A DNA stretch of 38,911 nucleotides from positions 1 to 38,911 of the forward strand of contig JBGTLW010000168.1 of the NCBI GenBank assembly GCA_041743835.1, written 5' to 3'. The stretch comes from JBGTLW01 sp041743835. GTDB lineage: Bacteria; Planctomycetota; Phycisphaerae; Phycisphaerales; Phycisphaeraceae. Under the pieces are notes generated by a model. That model ran no database searches and had not been told where the DNA came from. It saw only the letters and a list, made by a program, of their open reading frames with translations. Positions 24,922 through 33,447 of this stretch are shown here, in pieces (positions within the stretch are counted from its first letter, which is position 1; each line of letters starts with the position of its first letter). Position numbers and translations under genes: made by a program.

Positions 24922-26355
24922 ATGATGAAGAACCGACCCACTTCCCCAATCCGACTGACGCCATGCGAGGACGCCCCTTGTGTGGAGCGGCTCGATGCGC
25001 TGGTTGTCACAGCCGAGCCCCTCTGGCCGATGGACCACGACACCGCCCTGGTAGCGGGTAAGGTCGCACGGGCGTTGGAACGGCACGGGTTGCGTGTCGC
25101 GGCCACAAGCCTCCGGCCGTCAGCCAACGACGCACAGGCCTGGCTCAGCGCCCTGCTCGTGCGCTGGCCCGAGGCGGATGGTGCAGCGGTACGGCGGTTC
25201 TTCGAGGCGTGGGGTGGATTGGGCAAAGACATGCGGTTTGCTGCGCTTGCACGCTTGGGCATCAAACCGACCGAACTGGCGGGCATGGTGCCTCTGGTCG
25301 AGGCTTATCAGCCCCGCCTGGTGATTGCGGTGGGCGCTGCTGGGCCTGCCATGTTGGCGTGCGTCAAGGCGGCCAGCCCCATCACGCCGACGCTCTGGCT
25401 CGGGCCGGAGCATGAGGGGCTGCGGGCTTTAAGCCAGATGTTGGACGCATCGCCGAGGCATTGGCTGTCACTCGCGGGTGAGGGCCTGTCCTTTGCGCTT
25501 AATGCGGTGCCTTTTGCCGGGCGTGCGAACTGTGTGGCTGCGCCGAATCGTCTGGGTGCGTGGGCACTGGCGGGCACAGGGGCGGCTCGGCGGAGTATGG
25601 TGACCCCCCGCGGCATCAATCTGAGGCGATACTGCCCGGCCGCCGAACCGATTCGACCCCGCACGGCCGTGACGTGGGCCCCCTCCTTGGCGGACCCCGC
25701 GGTAGCGCAGAGCCTTTGCCGCTTTGCGAAGAACGTTTGGCCCCGGCTTATCGACTGCTTTCCGGACGCGAGATGGCGGATCATCGGACCCGATGCGCCC
25801 GCGAGCTTGCGAGCGTTGGAAGCGATCGAGGGCATCAAGCTGGTCGGGCCGTTGGCGGATGTGCGGACATATGCCCGGCGATGCAGACTGGCCTTGTGGC
25901 CGGGACGCTCGCTGGTCGGGAATGGCAAGGTCATGCTCGAAGGCATGGCCCTGGGTGTACCCACCATCGCCAGCCGGCTGGCGGGCGCACAGATCGGCAT
26001 GGGGTTGCGACGCGGCCGCAATGCGACGCAAGATGCGCCAGCCCTGACCTGCCTTGGCCGACGCCAGTGGTTTGAGGCCATCGCGCTGCTGTGGACCGAA
26101 CCCGACGTTGCCAAGCGCCTCGGTGAGAACGCCCGCGTGTGGGCTGTGGCTCATGCGAACTGGCAAACGAACACCGTGGGGCTGGCGTCCTGGCTGGAAG
26201 AGCTGGCACAAGGCGGTGACACGCACCAACCCCAAGGGGCGGACGATCTGCCGATATCTCTGCCGGAAGATCAAAGCCGCGACACTTTCTCGCCGATAGC
26301 AACCACTAGTGAATCGCATCAGGCAGTGGAATCGCCGCGACGGCGGGCCGCGTGA
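24922..26355 (+). CDS. Glycosyltransferase, family 4-like
   Basis: About 477 residues with the GT-B layout. The N-terminal domain (to about 250) has VVTAEPLWPMDHDTALVAG at its start. The C-terminal donor-binding domain has WRIIGPDAP, LVGPLADVRTYARRCRLALW and NGKVMLEGMALGVPTIASR, where the Glu of MLEGMALG contacts the sugar nucleotide. This resembles the sugar transferases seen with exopolysaccharide/PEP-CTERM systems, but the link to that class is tentative. The last 60 residues are polar and probably disordered. The frame is open from 24772; ATG at 24922, or 24925 with GGAG seven bases upstream, is the better start. Divergent from the squalene-type operon. Confidence 0.8.
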   Translation: MMKNRPTSPIRLTPCEDAPCVERLDALVVTAEPLWPMDHDTALVAGKVARALERHGLRVAATSLRPSANDAQAWLSALLVRWPEADGAAVRRFFEAWGGLGKDMRFAALARLGIKPTELAGMVPLVEAYQPRLVIAVGAAGPAMLACVKAASPITPTLWLGPEHEGLRALSQMLDASPRHWLSLAGEGLSFALNAVPFAGRANCVAAPNRLGAWALAGTGAARRSMVTPRGINLRRYCPAAEPIRPRTAVTWAPSLADPAVAQSLCRFAKNVWPRLIDCFPDARWRIIGPDAPASLRALEAIEGIKLVGPLADVRTYARRCRLALWPGRSLVGNGKVMLEGMALGVPTIASRLAGAQIGMGLRRGRNATQDAPALTCLGRRQWFEAIALLWTEPDVAKRLGENARVWAVAHANWQTNTVGLASWLEELAQGGDTHQPQGADDLPISLPEDQSRDTFSPIATTSESHQAVESPRRRAA

Positions 26356-26630
26356 ACCGGCTCACTCGTTGGCAAGGGCGTTAGCCACGCGCGTGGCCGC
26401 ATCAATTTCGCACAAGTTCTTAACCGGCAATTATCAACCCGGCGTTACCGTGTATCCAGTCGGGTCAATGGGACAGCGATGAGCCTGCGTACAACTTACC
26501 TAAGGGATTTTTCTCGGTTGTCAGCGGGCTAGGCAAGGGCGTATAACCATACGAGTCGAGCAGAGCATCACCTCCCGATCGGGGTGAACTCCGGGACCTG
26601 AAAAACGCGGCCGAGGCAGGAAGAGAAAAC
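26356..26630. other. Gap without a recognised gene
   Basis: 275 bases that are less GC-rich than the neighbours. There is a palindrome CCCGATCGGG near 26575-26584 and a GGCAGGAAGAG stretch that may be the ribosome site of the next gene. No RNA family is recognised; a 5' leader of the CBM48-like gene is possible. Confidence 0.4.
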
Positions 26631-26942
26631 GTGATAGCTATGACACCTACACCCCAAGGCGAACGCTGGTTGTTCACGGTCAACAGCCCCCGGTCTGAGC
26701 GTGCGTTTCTCGTGCAACGCACGGCCGGCGGGACCAGCATCTGGCACGAGATGAGCAGGCACGGGCAAGGGGGCTTTCTGCTGGAACAGTCGCTCACGCC
26801 GGGCCGGCACCGCTTCCATTACTTCATCAGCGAGGGCAAGACCTACATCAACTGCGGCACCGAAGGGCTCAACGGCTCCCGCGTGTCGGAGCGTGACCCC
26901 GCTGTCGAAGTCGAGCCGTTCGCCATGGCACTAACCGCCTGA
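26631..26942 (+). CDS. Small CBM48/E-set-like protein
   Basis: Single-domain protein of 103 residues with no signal peptide. RAFLVQRTAGGTSIWHEMSR, GGFLLEQSLTPGRHRFHYFI and INCGTEG follow the pattern of the immunoglobulin-like domain found in glycogen-active enzymes and AMPK beta subunits: hydrophobic strand, W, charged loop, L-PG-YxYxF strand. Such domains bind alpha-glucan or act as regulatory modules; here it stands alone. GTG at 26631 is closest to an AGGAAG stretch, and ATG at 26640 is also possible. The neighbouring glycosyltransferase may be related in function, but the gap of 275 bases gives no proof of an operon. Confidence 0.55.
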   Translation: MIAMTPTPQGERWLFTVNSPRSERAFLVQRTAGGTSIWHEMSRHGQGGFLLEQSLTPGRHRFHYFISEGKTYINCGTEGLNGSRVSERDPAVEVEPFAMALTA

Positions 26943-27094
26943 ACTCGACCCTCTGCCCGGCCCAGCACCGGCCCCATCCTCAGCACATCTGCAACCTGCC
27001 CGCCGACCCATTGCCGTCAAGCCGATGGTACCGGTGGCCGTTTGCGCCGTCATCGTCACACGCCGATCCAGCCTATCATTCGCACGAATCGCTC

Positions 27095-27583
27095 ATGAAC
27101 GACCTGACCCCCCTCATCGACCGATACGCAGACGGGCCTGACCAGCTTGAGGCCGCTGTGTCCGGCCTGAGCACCGAACACCTGCACGCCCGCCCGGGGC
27201 CGGGGGAATGGTCGATCCACGAGGTTGTGATCCACCTGGCAGACAGCGACGCCATTGCCATCGAGCGAATGAAACGCATCACAGCCATGGATGAACCGGC
27301 CCTGATCAACTGTGATGAGTCGGCCTTCATCCGCCGGCTGCACCCGGCCGACCAATCGCTCGATGACGCGCTCCTGCTGTTCCGTGTCAATCGCAGGCAG
27401 TGGGCGCGGGTCCTAAGGCTGCTGACGCCCAGCGACTTCCAACGCGTCGGCCACCATTCGGTCTCCGGCGCGGTCACGCTCGGCCAACTGATTCCCGCCT
27501 ATAACGACCACCTCGACCGCCACCTCCGATTCATCGCCCAGAAGCGCGATCGGCTCGGAGTGCCCGCTACGCGCCGGGAGTGA
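27095..27583 (+). CDS. DinB/YfiT-like metal-dependent protein
   Basis: Four-helix-bundle protein of the DinB superfamily, 162 residues. The three metal-binding histidines are in place: His47 (HEVVIHLADSD), His139 and His143 (PAYNDHLDRHLRF). DLTPLIDRYADGPDQLEAAV and RPGPGEWSIHEVVIH are typical family stretches. Members act as thiol transferases or hydrolases, or have no known role; the sequence does not tell which. The frame is open upstream from 27011, but the family match starts at ATG 27095. A short gap and a promoter candidate follow before the lipid operon. Confidence 0.85.
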   Translation: MNDLTPLIDRYADGPDQLEAAVSGLSTEHLHARPGPGEWSIHEVVIHLADSDAIAIERMKRITAMDEPALINCDESAFIRRLHPADQSLDDALLLFRVNRRQWARVLRLLTPSDFQRVGHHSVSGAVTLGQLIPAYNDHLDRHLRFIAQKRDRLGVPATRRE

Positions 27584-27643
27584 CGACCGCAGCCGAAAGC
27601 CTCGCGCCCCGCACGTTCATCAGAAAAAAGATTCTGGACACCC

Positions 27644-27674
27644 TTGTCCCGTCCGATCCGGGCGTGCCTACAAT
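27644..27674 (+). promoter_or_regulatory. Possible promoter of the lipid operon
   Basis: TTGTCC at 27644-27649 and TACAAT at 27669-27674 are separated by 19 bases, longer than ideal. The -10 box is good and the -35 weak. It is 67 bases upstream of the SDR start and could drive the genes to 32207. Confidence 0.35.
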
Positions 27675-27741
27675 ATGCAGGTCTATTCAGAATACCCCGC
27701 TGATGGGCCTTGGCGTGGGTAAGGCTGTCTTGCCATTTCTC

Positions 27742-28521
27742 ATGAACAAATTGCAGGGTAAACGCATCTGGCTCACGGGGGCCAGCTATGGCATCGGCCA
27801 AGCCTTGGCGGTCGAGTTGGCGTCACGCGGGGCCATCCTCGCGCTGACCGCGCGCAGTGCCGACAAACTCACCGAGCTACAGGCCAGGCTCGCCGCGGGC
27901 GGGGCTGTCTGTCACGTGTTGACTGGCGATGTCACCGACCTTGAGCGGATGAAAGAGGTTGCCGCAAAACTGCGCAACACGCTCGGGGGCATCGACATCC
28001 TCATCGCCAACGCCGGGACCCACAAGTTCACCAAGCCCGAGGCGTTCGACACCGCCGAGTACATGGGCCTCATGGACCTGAACTTCGGGGGCATGCTCCG
28101 CTGCATCGAGGCGGTGCTGCCCGACATGATCGACAAGCGGAGCGGGCACATCGTTGGCGTGGCGAGCCTCGCGGGGTTCCGTGGTCTTCCGCGGGCCGCG
28201 GCCTACGGGGCGAGCAAATCCGCAGCGATCCACTTCCTCGAAAGCATCCGCTTCCACCTCGCGGACCACCGCATCCCTGTGACCATCATCAACCCCGGGT
28301 TTGTGCGCACACCCCTGACCGACAAGAACGACTTCAAGATGCCCTTCCTTGTCGAGCCGGACAGGGCGGCCCGCATCATCTGCGACGGCATCGCACGACA
28401 GAAGGACGAGGTCGCCTTCCCGTTCCCGTTCAGCACCGTCATCAAGCTCATGCGGGTCCTGCCCTACCCGCTCTACAAACTGGTCATGAAACGCGTATGG
28501 AAGAAAATGCAGGAAAACTGA
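27742..28521 (+). CDS. Short-chain dehydrogenase/reductase
   Basis: Classical SDR of 259 residues. The nucleotide-binding motif is TGASYGIG (12-19); DILIANAG carries the NNAG-type motif; catalytic residues are Ser142, Tyr155 and Lys159 (AAYGASKSA). NPGFVRTPLTD is the loop after the active site. The C-terminal part, with FPFPFSTVIKLMRVLPYPLY, is hydrophobic and suggests membrane contact, as in lipid-active SDRs. First gene of a packed operon; its stop overlaps the FAD-oxidoreductase start by 25 bases. ATG at 27742 is chosen because the nucleotide site is normally within 15 residues of the start; ATG at 27703 is possible. Likely acts on an acyl or fatty-acid-derived substrate. Confidence 0.88.
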   Translation: MNKLQGKRIWLTGASYGIGQALAVELASRGAILALTARSADKLTELQARLAAGGAVCHVLTGDVTDLERMKEVAAKLRNTLGGIDILIANAGTHKFTKPEAFDTAEYMGLMDLNFGGMLRCIEAVLPDMIDKRSGHIVGVASLAGFRGLPRAAAYGASKSAAIHFLESIRFHLADHRIPVTIINPGFVRTPLTDKNDFKMPFLVEPDRAARIICDGIARQKDEVAFPFPFSTVIKLMRVLPYPLYKLVMKRVWKKMQEN

Positions 28522-29789
28522 GCATTGCGGTCGTCGGCGGAGGGGTTGCGGGGATCACCGCGGCTTACCTGCTGGGCAAACGCCACCACGTCACGCTCAT
28601 CGAGCGCAGCGATTACGTCGGCGGCCACACCAACACCATCACCGTGGAAGATGCACCGGGGAAAAGCATCGCGGTGGACACAGGCTTCATCGTCTGCAAC
28701 CCGAAGAACTACCCGCTGTTCTACCGGCTGCTCGCGGAGTGGGGCGTCGCGCTGCGCGACAGCGATATGTCGTTTGGCTACATGTGCGAGCAATCGAAGC
28801 TGGGCTACATGGGGCCATCACCACGCCAGTTCCTGCGCAAGCCGGGCAACCTGCTGCGGCCAAGCTTCCTGGGCATGATCGCTGAGCAGAGGCGGTTCTA
28901 CCGCAGAGCCACGCGTGACCTGCAAATCGGCGTGATCGGTAACCAGCCGCTTGGGCAATACCTCGAAAGCATCCAAGCAAGCCCGTACTTCATCCGCCAC
29001 TTCCTCATCCCGCTATCCGCATCCGTGTGGTCCAGCCCCGACGCGGACATGATGGACTTCCCCGCGCAGACGTTCCTCCGCTTCTTCTCGAACCACTGCC
29101 TGCTCCAGCTCGGCGGCCTGCCCACGTGGCAGACCGTTGTAGGCGGCAGCCAGACGTACGTCCGCGCGTTTACCTCCCGCTTCACCGGGAAAATCCTCAC
29201 CAGCACGCCGGTGCGCGCCATCCGTCGGCCCACCCAAGACGCAGCACACCAACACGTCGGCGTCCAACTTCACGACGGCCAGACGCTTGGCTTTGACCGC
29301 GTGGTGTTGGCAACGCACGCCGACATCTCGCTCCGACTGCTGGCCGATGCGAGCGACACCGAGCGCGAGCTGCTTTCCGCGTGGGCCTACCACCGCAACG
29401 CCACCGTCCTCCACACCGACACCAGCCTCATGCCGCGTGACCGGCGGGTCTGGGCCTCGTGGAACTACTACCGCCCCGCCGACACCGCGCCAGACGACCC
29501 CGTGCCGATCACCTACTACATGAACCGGCTGCAAGGGCTTGAGAGCGACCGGCATTACTTTGTCACGCTCAACGCGCACCGCCCGATTGACCCCAAAGCC
29601 ATCCTGTACGAGGTGGAATACACACACCCCGCCTACAAGCCGCGATCCGTCGAGGCCCAGCGCCGCATCCGCGAACGCAACGGCCAAGACAAAACCTACT
29701 TCTGTGGAAGCTACATGGGCTACGGCTTCCACGAAGACGCGGTGGCCTCGGCCGTGGGCGTGGCCCGACAGATGGGGGTGACGCTGTGA
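28497..29789 (+). CDS. FAD-dependent oxidoreductase (amine-oxidase-like, COG2907)
   Basis: Flavoprotein of 430 residues. The dinucleotide site is AVVGGGVAGITAAYLLGKRH (11-30), followed by the ERSDYVGGHTNTI loop (36-48), which is typical of the COG2907 group. TWQTVVGGSQTYVRAFTSRF is in the middle, and the C-terminal FAD motif is CGSYMGYGFHEDAVASA. In other bacteria this group occurs beside DUF1365 and cyclopropane-synthase-like genes, as here, and relatives in alphaproteobacteria have been linked to modification of methylated fatty acids. Overlaps the SDR gene by 25 bases and the DUF1365 gene by four, so tightly coupled. The reaction, perhaps desaturation or oxidation of an acyl chain, is inferred. 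Confidence 0.87.
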   Translation: MEENAGKLSIAVVGGGVAGITAAYLLGKRHHVTLIERSDYVGGHTNTITVEDAPGKSIAVDTGFIVCNPKNYPLFYRLLAEWGVALRDSDMSFGYMCEQSKLGYMGPSPRQFLRKPGNLLRPSFLGMIAEQRRFYRRATRDLQIGVIGNQPLGQYLESIQASPYFIRHFLIPLSASVWSSPDADMMDFPAQTFLRFFSNHCLLQLGGLPTWQTVVGGSQTYVRAFTSRFTGKILTSTPVRAIRRPTQDAAHQHVGVQLHDGQTLGFDRVVLATHADISLRLLADASDTERELLSAWAYHRNATVLHTDTSLMPRDRRVWASWNYYRPADTAPDDPVPITYYMNRLQGLESDRHYFVTLNAHRPIDPKAILYEVEYTHPAYKPRSVEAQRRIRERNGQDKTYFCGSYMGYGFHEDAVASAVGVARQMGVTL

Positions 29790-30649
29790 GCTCGCGTATC
29801 TTCCTCGGCCAAACCACGCATCAACGGCACACGCCGCGCGGCCACGCCTTCGCCTACCGCATGTTCTGGCTGGCGCTCGACCCCGACCAGCTCCCGATGC
29901 TGCACCGCACCGTCCGCGGGTTTGCGCACAACCGCCGGTGGCTCGCGAGCCTCCACGATGCCGACTACGCCGGGCCGGGTCATGGAAGTATCCGCCGCAA
30001 GATCACCGCGATCATCGCCGCTGCGGGCGTCACCGAACCGCCCCGCCGCATCACGCTCATCACCATCCCGCGTGTCATGGGCTACGTCTTCAACCCCGTG
30101 AGTTTTTACCTGTGTTATGGCCACGACGGCAAGCTGCGCGTCTTTGTTGCGGAGGTGCGCAATACCTTCGGCGAGATGCACCACTATGTCGCCCAGCCAC
30201 TGGCCGACGCTGCGGACCCGACGCTCCACCGCCTGACCCTGCCCAAGTCGTTTTACGTCTCGCCTTTCCTGGATGTTGATGGGCGTTACGAGCTGACGCT
30301 CCGAACGAGCGAGGATACCTTCGACCTGAGCATCGACCTGCACCAGGCGGGTGGCGTGGCGTTCTCCGCGACGATGCGGGGGCAAGGCCAGCCGCTGACC
30401 AGCGCCAGACTGCTGGCCGTGCTCGCACGACTGCCACTGTTCGCTGCCACGATCATGTGGCGCATCCACTGGCAGGCCATCAAACTCCGTGTGCTCAAGG
30501 GCATCGCCACGCAGCCCAAGCCCGCGCCAAGCCACCCCGACACGCTTCCCACACGCGCGCCTTCCTGCTGGTACGCGTTCCGTCAGCGACTGGTGAAGCT
30601 CGCATCCCGCACCGAGCGCATCACAACAGCCGCCACACAACCCAAGTGA
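29786..30649 (+). CDS. DUF1365 family protein
   Basis: Protein of 287 residues without a known enzyme activity. The start RIFLGQTTHQRHTPRGHAFA and FNPVSFYLCYGHDGKLRVFV are hallmarks of DUF1365, and FVAEVRNTFGEMHHYV and the phrase PKSFYVSPFLDVDGRYELTL also fit. The GTG start at 29786 overlaps the stop of the FAD protein by four bases. The family is almost always found next to the FAD oxidoreductase and the cyclopropane-synthase-like gene, so it very probably works in the same lipid modification, possibly by binding the acyl substrate. The last 50 residues are Pro/Thr-rich and basic. Confidence 0.88.
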   Translation: MSSRIFLGQTTHQRHTPRGHAFAYRMFWLALDPDQLPMLHRTVRGFAHNRRWLASLHDADYAGPGHGSIRRKITAIIAAAGVTEPPRRITLITIPRVMGYVFNPVSFYLCYGHDGKLRVFVAEVRNTFGEMHHYVAQPLADAADPTLHRLTLPKSFYVSPFLDVDGRYELTLRTSEDTFDLSIDLHQAGGVAFSATMRGQGQPLTSARLLAVLARLPLFAATIMWRIHWQAIKLRVLKGIATQPKPAPSHPDTLPTRAPSCWYAFRQRLVKLASRTERITTAATQPK

Positions 30650-30654
30650 GAGAG

Positions 30655-31791
30655 ATGATGACCTCAACACCCGGAACTTACACGCTCGACCAGTCCTCGT
30701 CCCCCGATGCGCCCGGCGTGCCCGCGGGCATCCGCATCCACGACCCGGCCGCGAAACGCCGCATCCGCCGCGAGGGGATCTACGGCATGGGTGAGTCCTA
30801 CATGGATGGCCAGTGGTCCGCTGACCACCTCGACGAACTGCTCTACCGCGCTTTCACAGGAAGCGACCTGCACATGACCCCGCTGGCGTGGGCGCAACGC
30901 CTCATCGCGCTCGCGGACCAGCGGGTGTTCAATCGGCAGGCGGGCAAGGGTGCGTTTAACATCGGCGTCGAACACTACGACCTGGGCAACGACCTGTTCC
31001 GCGTGATGCTCGACAAAAGCATGACCTACACCAGCGGCTACTGGGCTGCCGCCAACACGCTCGACGAAGCGCAGGAAGCCAAGCTCGACCTGCTCTGCCG
31101 CAAGCTCGAACTCCGCGAGGGCATGCGCGTGCTGGACATCGGCTGCGGGTGGGGAAACTTTGCGCATCACGCCGCGGAGCGCTACGGTGTTAAGGTCACC
31201 GGCATCACGGTCTCCGGCGAACAAGCCAAGGTCGCCCAGGAGCGCTGCGCTGCGCTTCCCGTGGACATCCGCATCCAGGACTACCGCGAAGTCAATGAAC
31301 TCTTTGACCGCATCGTCTCCATCGAGATGATCGAGGCGGTCGGCCCCAAGAACATGCCCACGTACTACCATGTCGTGGACCGCTGCCTCAAGGATGGCGG
31401 GCTGTTCGCGCTGCAGGCGATCACCGGCAACACCCTGAGCCGTACCTCCGACCGCCGACTCGATCAGTACATCCTCTGGCTGCTCCGCAACATCTTCCCG
31501 GATGGTTACCTCCCCAAGACCACCGAGATGGTTTCCCTGCACGGCACAAGCCTGCGCGTCGAAGACTGGCACTGCTTCGATGACGACTACGTCCGCACGC
31601 TGATGGCGTGGGCAGACAATTTCAACCACGGCTGGGACCAACTCTCGAAGCGCTATGATGAACGGTTCCGCCGGCGCTGGCACTTCTACCTTTACGGCTG
31701 TGCCGCGGCGTTCCGTGCCCACCTCGTCGAGGTGTGCCAGGTCGTGTACGCCAAAGGCACGCTCACCAGGCGATATCAACCCGTCCGCTGA
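30655..31791 (+). CDS. cfa: Cyclopropane-fatty-acid-synthase-like methyltransferase
   Basis: SAM-dependent methyltransferase of 378 residues that acts on unsaturated acyl chains in phospholipids. HYDLGNDLFRVMLDKSMTYT is the typical entry to the domain; the SAM site is VLDIGCGWGN (159-168), with VTGITVSGEQAKVAQERC after it. FDRIVSIEMIEAVGPKN contains the conserved Glu for the bicarbonate site. YILWLLRNIFPDGYLPK and the C-terminal FYLYGCAAAFRAH are also family marks. Could make cyclopropane or methyl-branched acyl chains. GAGAG lies directly before the ATG at 30655. It begins six bases after the DUF1365 stop, so same operon. The nearby desaturase could supply the double bond needed. Confidence 0.9.
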   Translation: MMTSTPGTYTLDQSSSPDAPGVPAGIRIHDPAAKRRIRREGIYGMGESYMDGQWSADHLDELLYRAFTGSDLHMTPLAWAQRLIALADQRVFNRQAGKGAFNIGVEHYDLGNDLFRVMLDKSMTYTSGYWAAANTLDEAQEAKLDLLCRKLELREGMRVLDIGCGWGNFAHHAAERYGVKVTGITVSGEQAKVAQERCAALPVDIRIQDYREVNELFDRIVSIEMIEAVGPKNMPTYYHVVDRCLKDGGLFALQAITGNTLSRTSDRRLDQYILWLLRNIFPDGYLPKTTEMVSLHGTSLRVEDWHCFDDDYVRTLMAWADNFNHGWDQLSKRYDERFRRRWHFYLYGCAAAFRAHLVEVCQVVYAKGTLTRRYQPVR

Positions 31792-31829
31792 AGCCAATCA
31801 CCCCGCAACCTCAGCTTAGGAAGATCATC

Positions 31830-32207
31830 ATGCGCATCGCACTGCTGCTACTTGCCCTCGGGTTCACCATCATCGCCGTCGCCATTGCCTATGGCTTCAT
31901 CATCGGCGACTTCTTCGGCGAGGCCCGCGTGCTGCTGGGCTACCCATGGTTCCACATCAGCATGGTGGACCTTTACCTCGGCTTCTTCCTCTTCGGCGGA
32001 TGGATCGCCTTCCGCGAGCGATCGCCTTGGGTCGCGGCCTGCTGGATCGTGTCGCTGTGCCTGCTGGGGAACCTGTCGTCGTGTGCCTACGGCATCCTCG
32101 CGCTGTACCAATCGCGCGGCAACTGGCGCAAGTTCTGGATGGGAAGCCGGGCCGATTTCGAACCTTCCACCCAGGAACTACCGGGCGTCGAAACCCAAAG
32201 AGGCTAG
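31830..32207 (+). CDS. Small membrane protein, DUF1475-like
   Basis: Protein of 125 residues with three membrane helices: 1-24 (MRIALLLLALGFTIIAVAIA), about 45-63 (DLYLGFFLFGGWIAF) and 70-92 (AACWIVSLCLLGNLSSCAYG). MVDLYLGFFLFGGWIAF fits what I recall of DUF1475, but this is not certain. TAGGAAG lies seven bases before the ATG. It is the last gene of the lipid operon, 38 bases after the methyltransferase gene, and may assist the membrane steps. The C-terminal 20 residues are soluble. Confidence 0.65.
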   Translation: MRIALLLLALGFTIIAVAIAYGFIIGDFFGEARVLLGYPWFHISMVDLYLGFFLFGGWIAFRERSPWVAACWIVSLCLLGNLSSCAYGILALYQSRGNWRKFWMGSRADFEPSTQELPGVETQRG

Positions 32208-32240
32208 CACCCTCAAACAGTTGCCACCAAATGCCAGGGG

Positions 32241-33152
32241 CTACTTCCGGGGGCGGGGGCGGGGGCGGACGACTTGGGTGGCCAGGCCGAGCATTTCGAG
32301 TAGGCGGATGGTCCACCACGTCGGGTCGATTTCCCACCATTTCATGCCGTGCGCGGCAGAGCGTTGTTGTGCGTGGTGGTTGTTGTGCCAGCCTTCGCCG
32401 AAGGTGATGAGCGCGACGAACCAGTTGTTGCGTGAGCCATCGGTGGTGTCGAAGTTCCGATAGCCCCAGGTGTGGGACGCGGAGTTCACCAGCCATGTCG
32501 CGTGATACAGGACCACCGTCCGCACAGCGACGCCCCAAACCACCCACGCGACGCCCACTTCCCACGCCCCGAACACCCACCAGCCGAGCCCCATCAGCAC
32601 GACCGCCAGCAGGACCTGCGGAAGGAAGAAGTACCGCTCCAGCCACACCATGAACCTGTCGCGTTGCAGGTCGCGCGTGTAGTCCAGCGGGTCCAGGCCG
32701 TCGGGGTGTTTGTAGAAGCACCACAGGACGTGCGACCACGTGAAGCCGTGCTGCGGGGAGTGTGGGTCCTGCGGGCCATCGGAGTCGCTGTGGTGGATGC
32801 GGTGCGTGCCGACCCATTGCAACGGCGAGCCTTGAAAGCTCATCGTGCCCAGTGTGGTCAAGGCGTATGTGATCGGGCGTGGCGTCTTAAAGCTGCCGTG
32901 GGTCAGCAGCCGGTGATACCCCAGACAAACACCCAGCCCCCCCACCAGCCAGAACATGACCGGCAGCAGCACCACCGCGCTCCAATGGAAAAAGACGGGC
33001 AGGACCGCCAACAAAGCGAGGCCATGCATCGACACCATGCACGCGATATTGGGCCAATGCCAGCCCGGCCGCCGCAGGCCCCGATCCCCCTCCCGCAATC
33101 GCTCCGTATCCGAATCACTCGGCCGACCCATCGAGGTTGTCGCAGTCGTCAT
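32241..33152 (-). CDS. Acyl-CoA/fatty acid desaturase
   Basis: Membrane di-iron desaturase of about 303 residues, stearoyl-CoA-desaturase type. The three histidine boxes are intact: HRLLTH (80-85), HRIHHSDSD (117-125) and EGWHNNHHAQ near residue 255. Four hydrophobic segments surround them. It introduces a double bond into an acyl chain, using O2 and an electron carrier. Converges on the lipid operon, with 33 bases between stops; functionally it could make the unsaturated substrate of the methyltransferase. The C-terminus PRPRPRK is encoded by a GGGGGC hexamer repeat (32249-32266). ATG at 33152 or 33164. Confidence 0.9.
   Translation of the reverse strand: MTTATTSMGRPSDSDTERLREGDRGLRRPGWHWPNIACMVSMHGLALLAVLPVFFHWSAVVLLPVMFWLVGGLGVCLGYHRLLTHGSFKTPRPITYALTTLGTMSFQGSPLQWVGTHRIHHSDSDGPQDPHSPQHGFTWSHVLWCFYKHPDGLDPLDYTRDLQRDRFMVWLERYFFLPQVLLAVVLMGLGWWVFGAWEVGVAWVVWGVAVRTVVLYHATWLVNSASHTWGYRNFDTTDGSRNNWFVALITFGEGWHNNHHAQQRSAAHGMKWWEIDPTWWTIRLLEMLGLATQVVRPRPRPRK
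32249..32266. repeat. GGGGGC hexamer repeat at the desaturase end
   Basis: Three GGGGGC units; the minus strand reads as Pro-Arg repeats just before the stop. It keeps the frame (period 6) and is similar in composition to the dodecamer repeats elsewhere in the window. Confidence 0.7.
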
Positions 33153-33392
33153 AATCGAACACATCCAATCTCAGGCCCATCGTGTCTCACTCAGGGCAGA
33201 TTGTAGGCCCTGCTTCGCTCCGTGCGCGATCACGGCGGTCGCATGTGCAGCCAGTAGAAATGCCATCATCCGTGCCATCGCATCGGTGCAAATGGGGCGC
33301 GGTTTGTGTCGCGTGTCACGCATCTGCTATGCGCACAACTTATTTTCAATGCTTAACTTACGGCAATAGTGTCAGATAATTAAACTTTCTCG

Positions 33393-33420
33393 TTGACATG
33401 TGTTCATTTTTGTGTACATT
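33393..33420 (+). promoter_or_regulatory. Promoter of the GntR-type regulator
   Basis: TTGACA at 33393-33398, a 16-base spacer and TACATT at 33415-33420 form a good sigma-70-type promoter in AT-rich DNA. Transcription would start near 33427, some 20 bases before the ATG at 33448. TGTGTTCA and TGTGTACA within the spacer could be part of an operator. Confidence 0.65.
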
Positions 33421-33447
33421 AAGGCTGTGATTCGCACGCAAACAGTC

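Noticed and set aside
26575..26584. CCCGATCGGG palindrome as a regulatory site or riboswitch part
   Set aside because: A ten-base palindrome is expected by chance in GC-rich DNA, and no known riboswitch core could be recognised around it.
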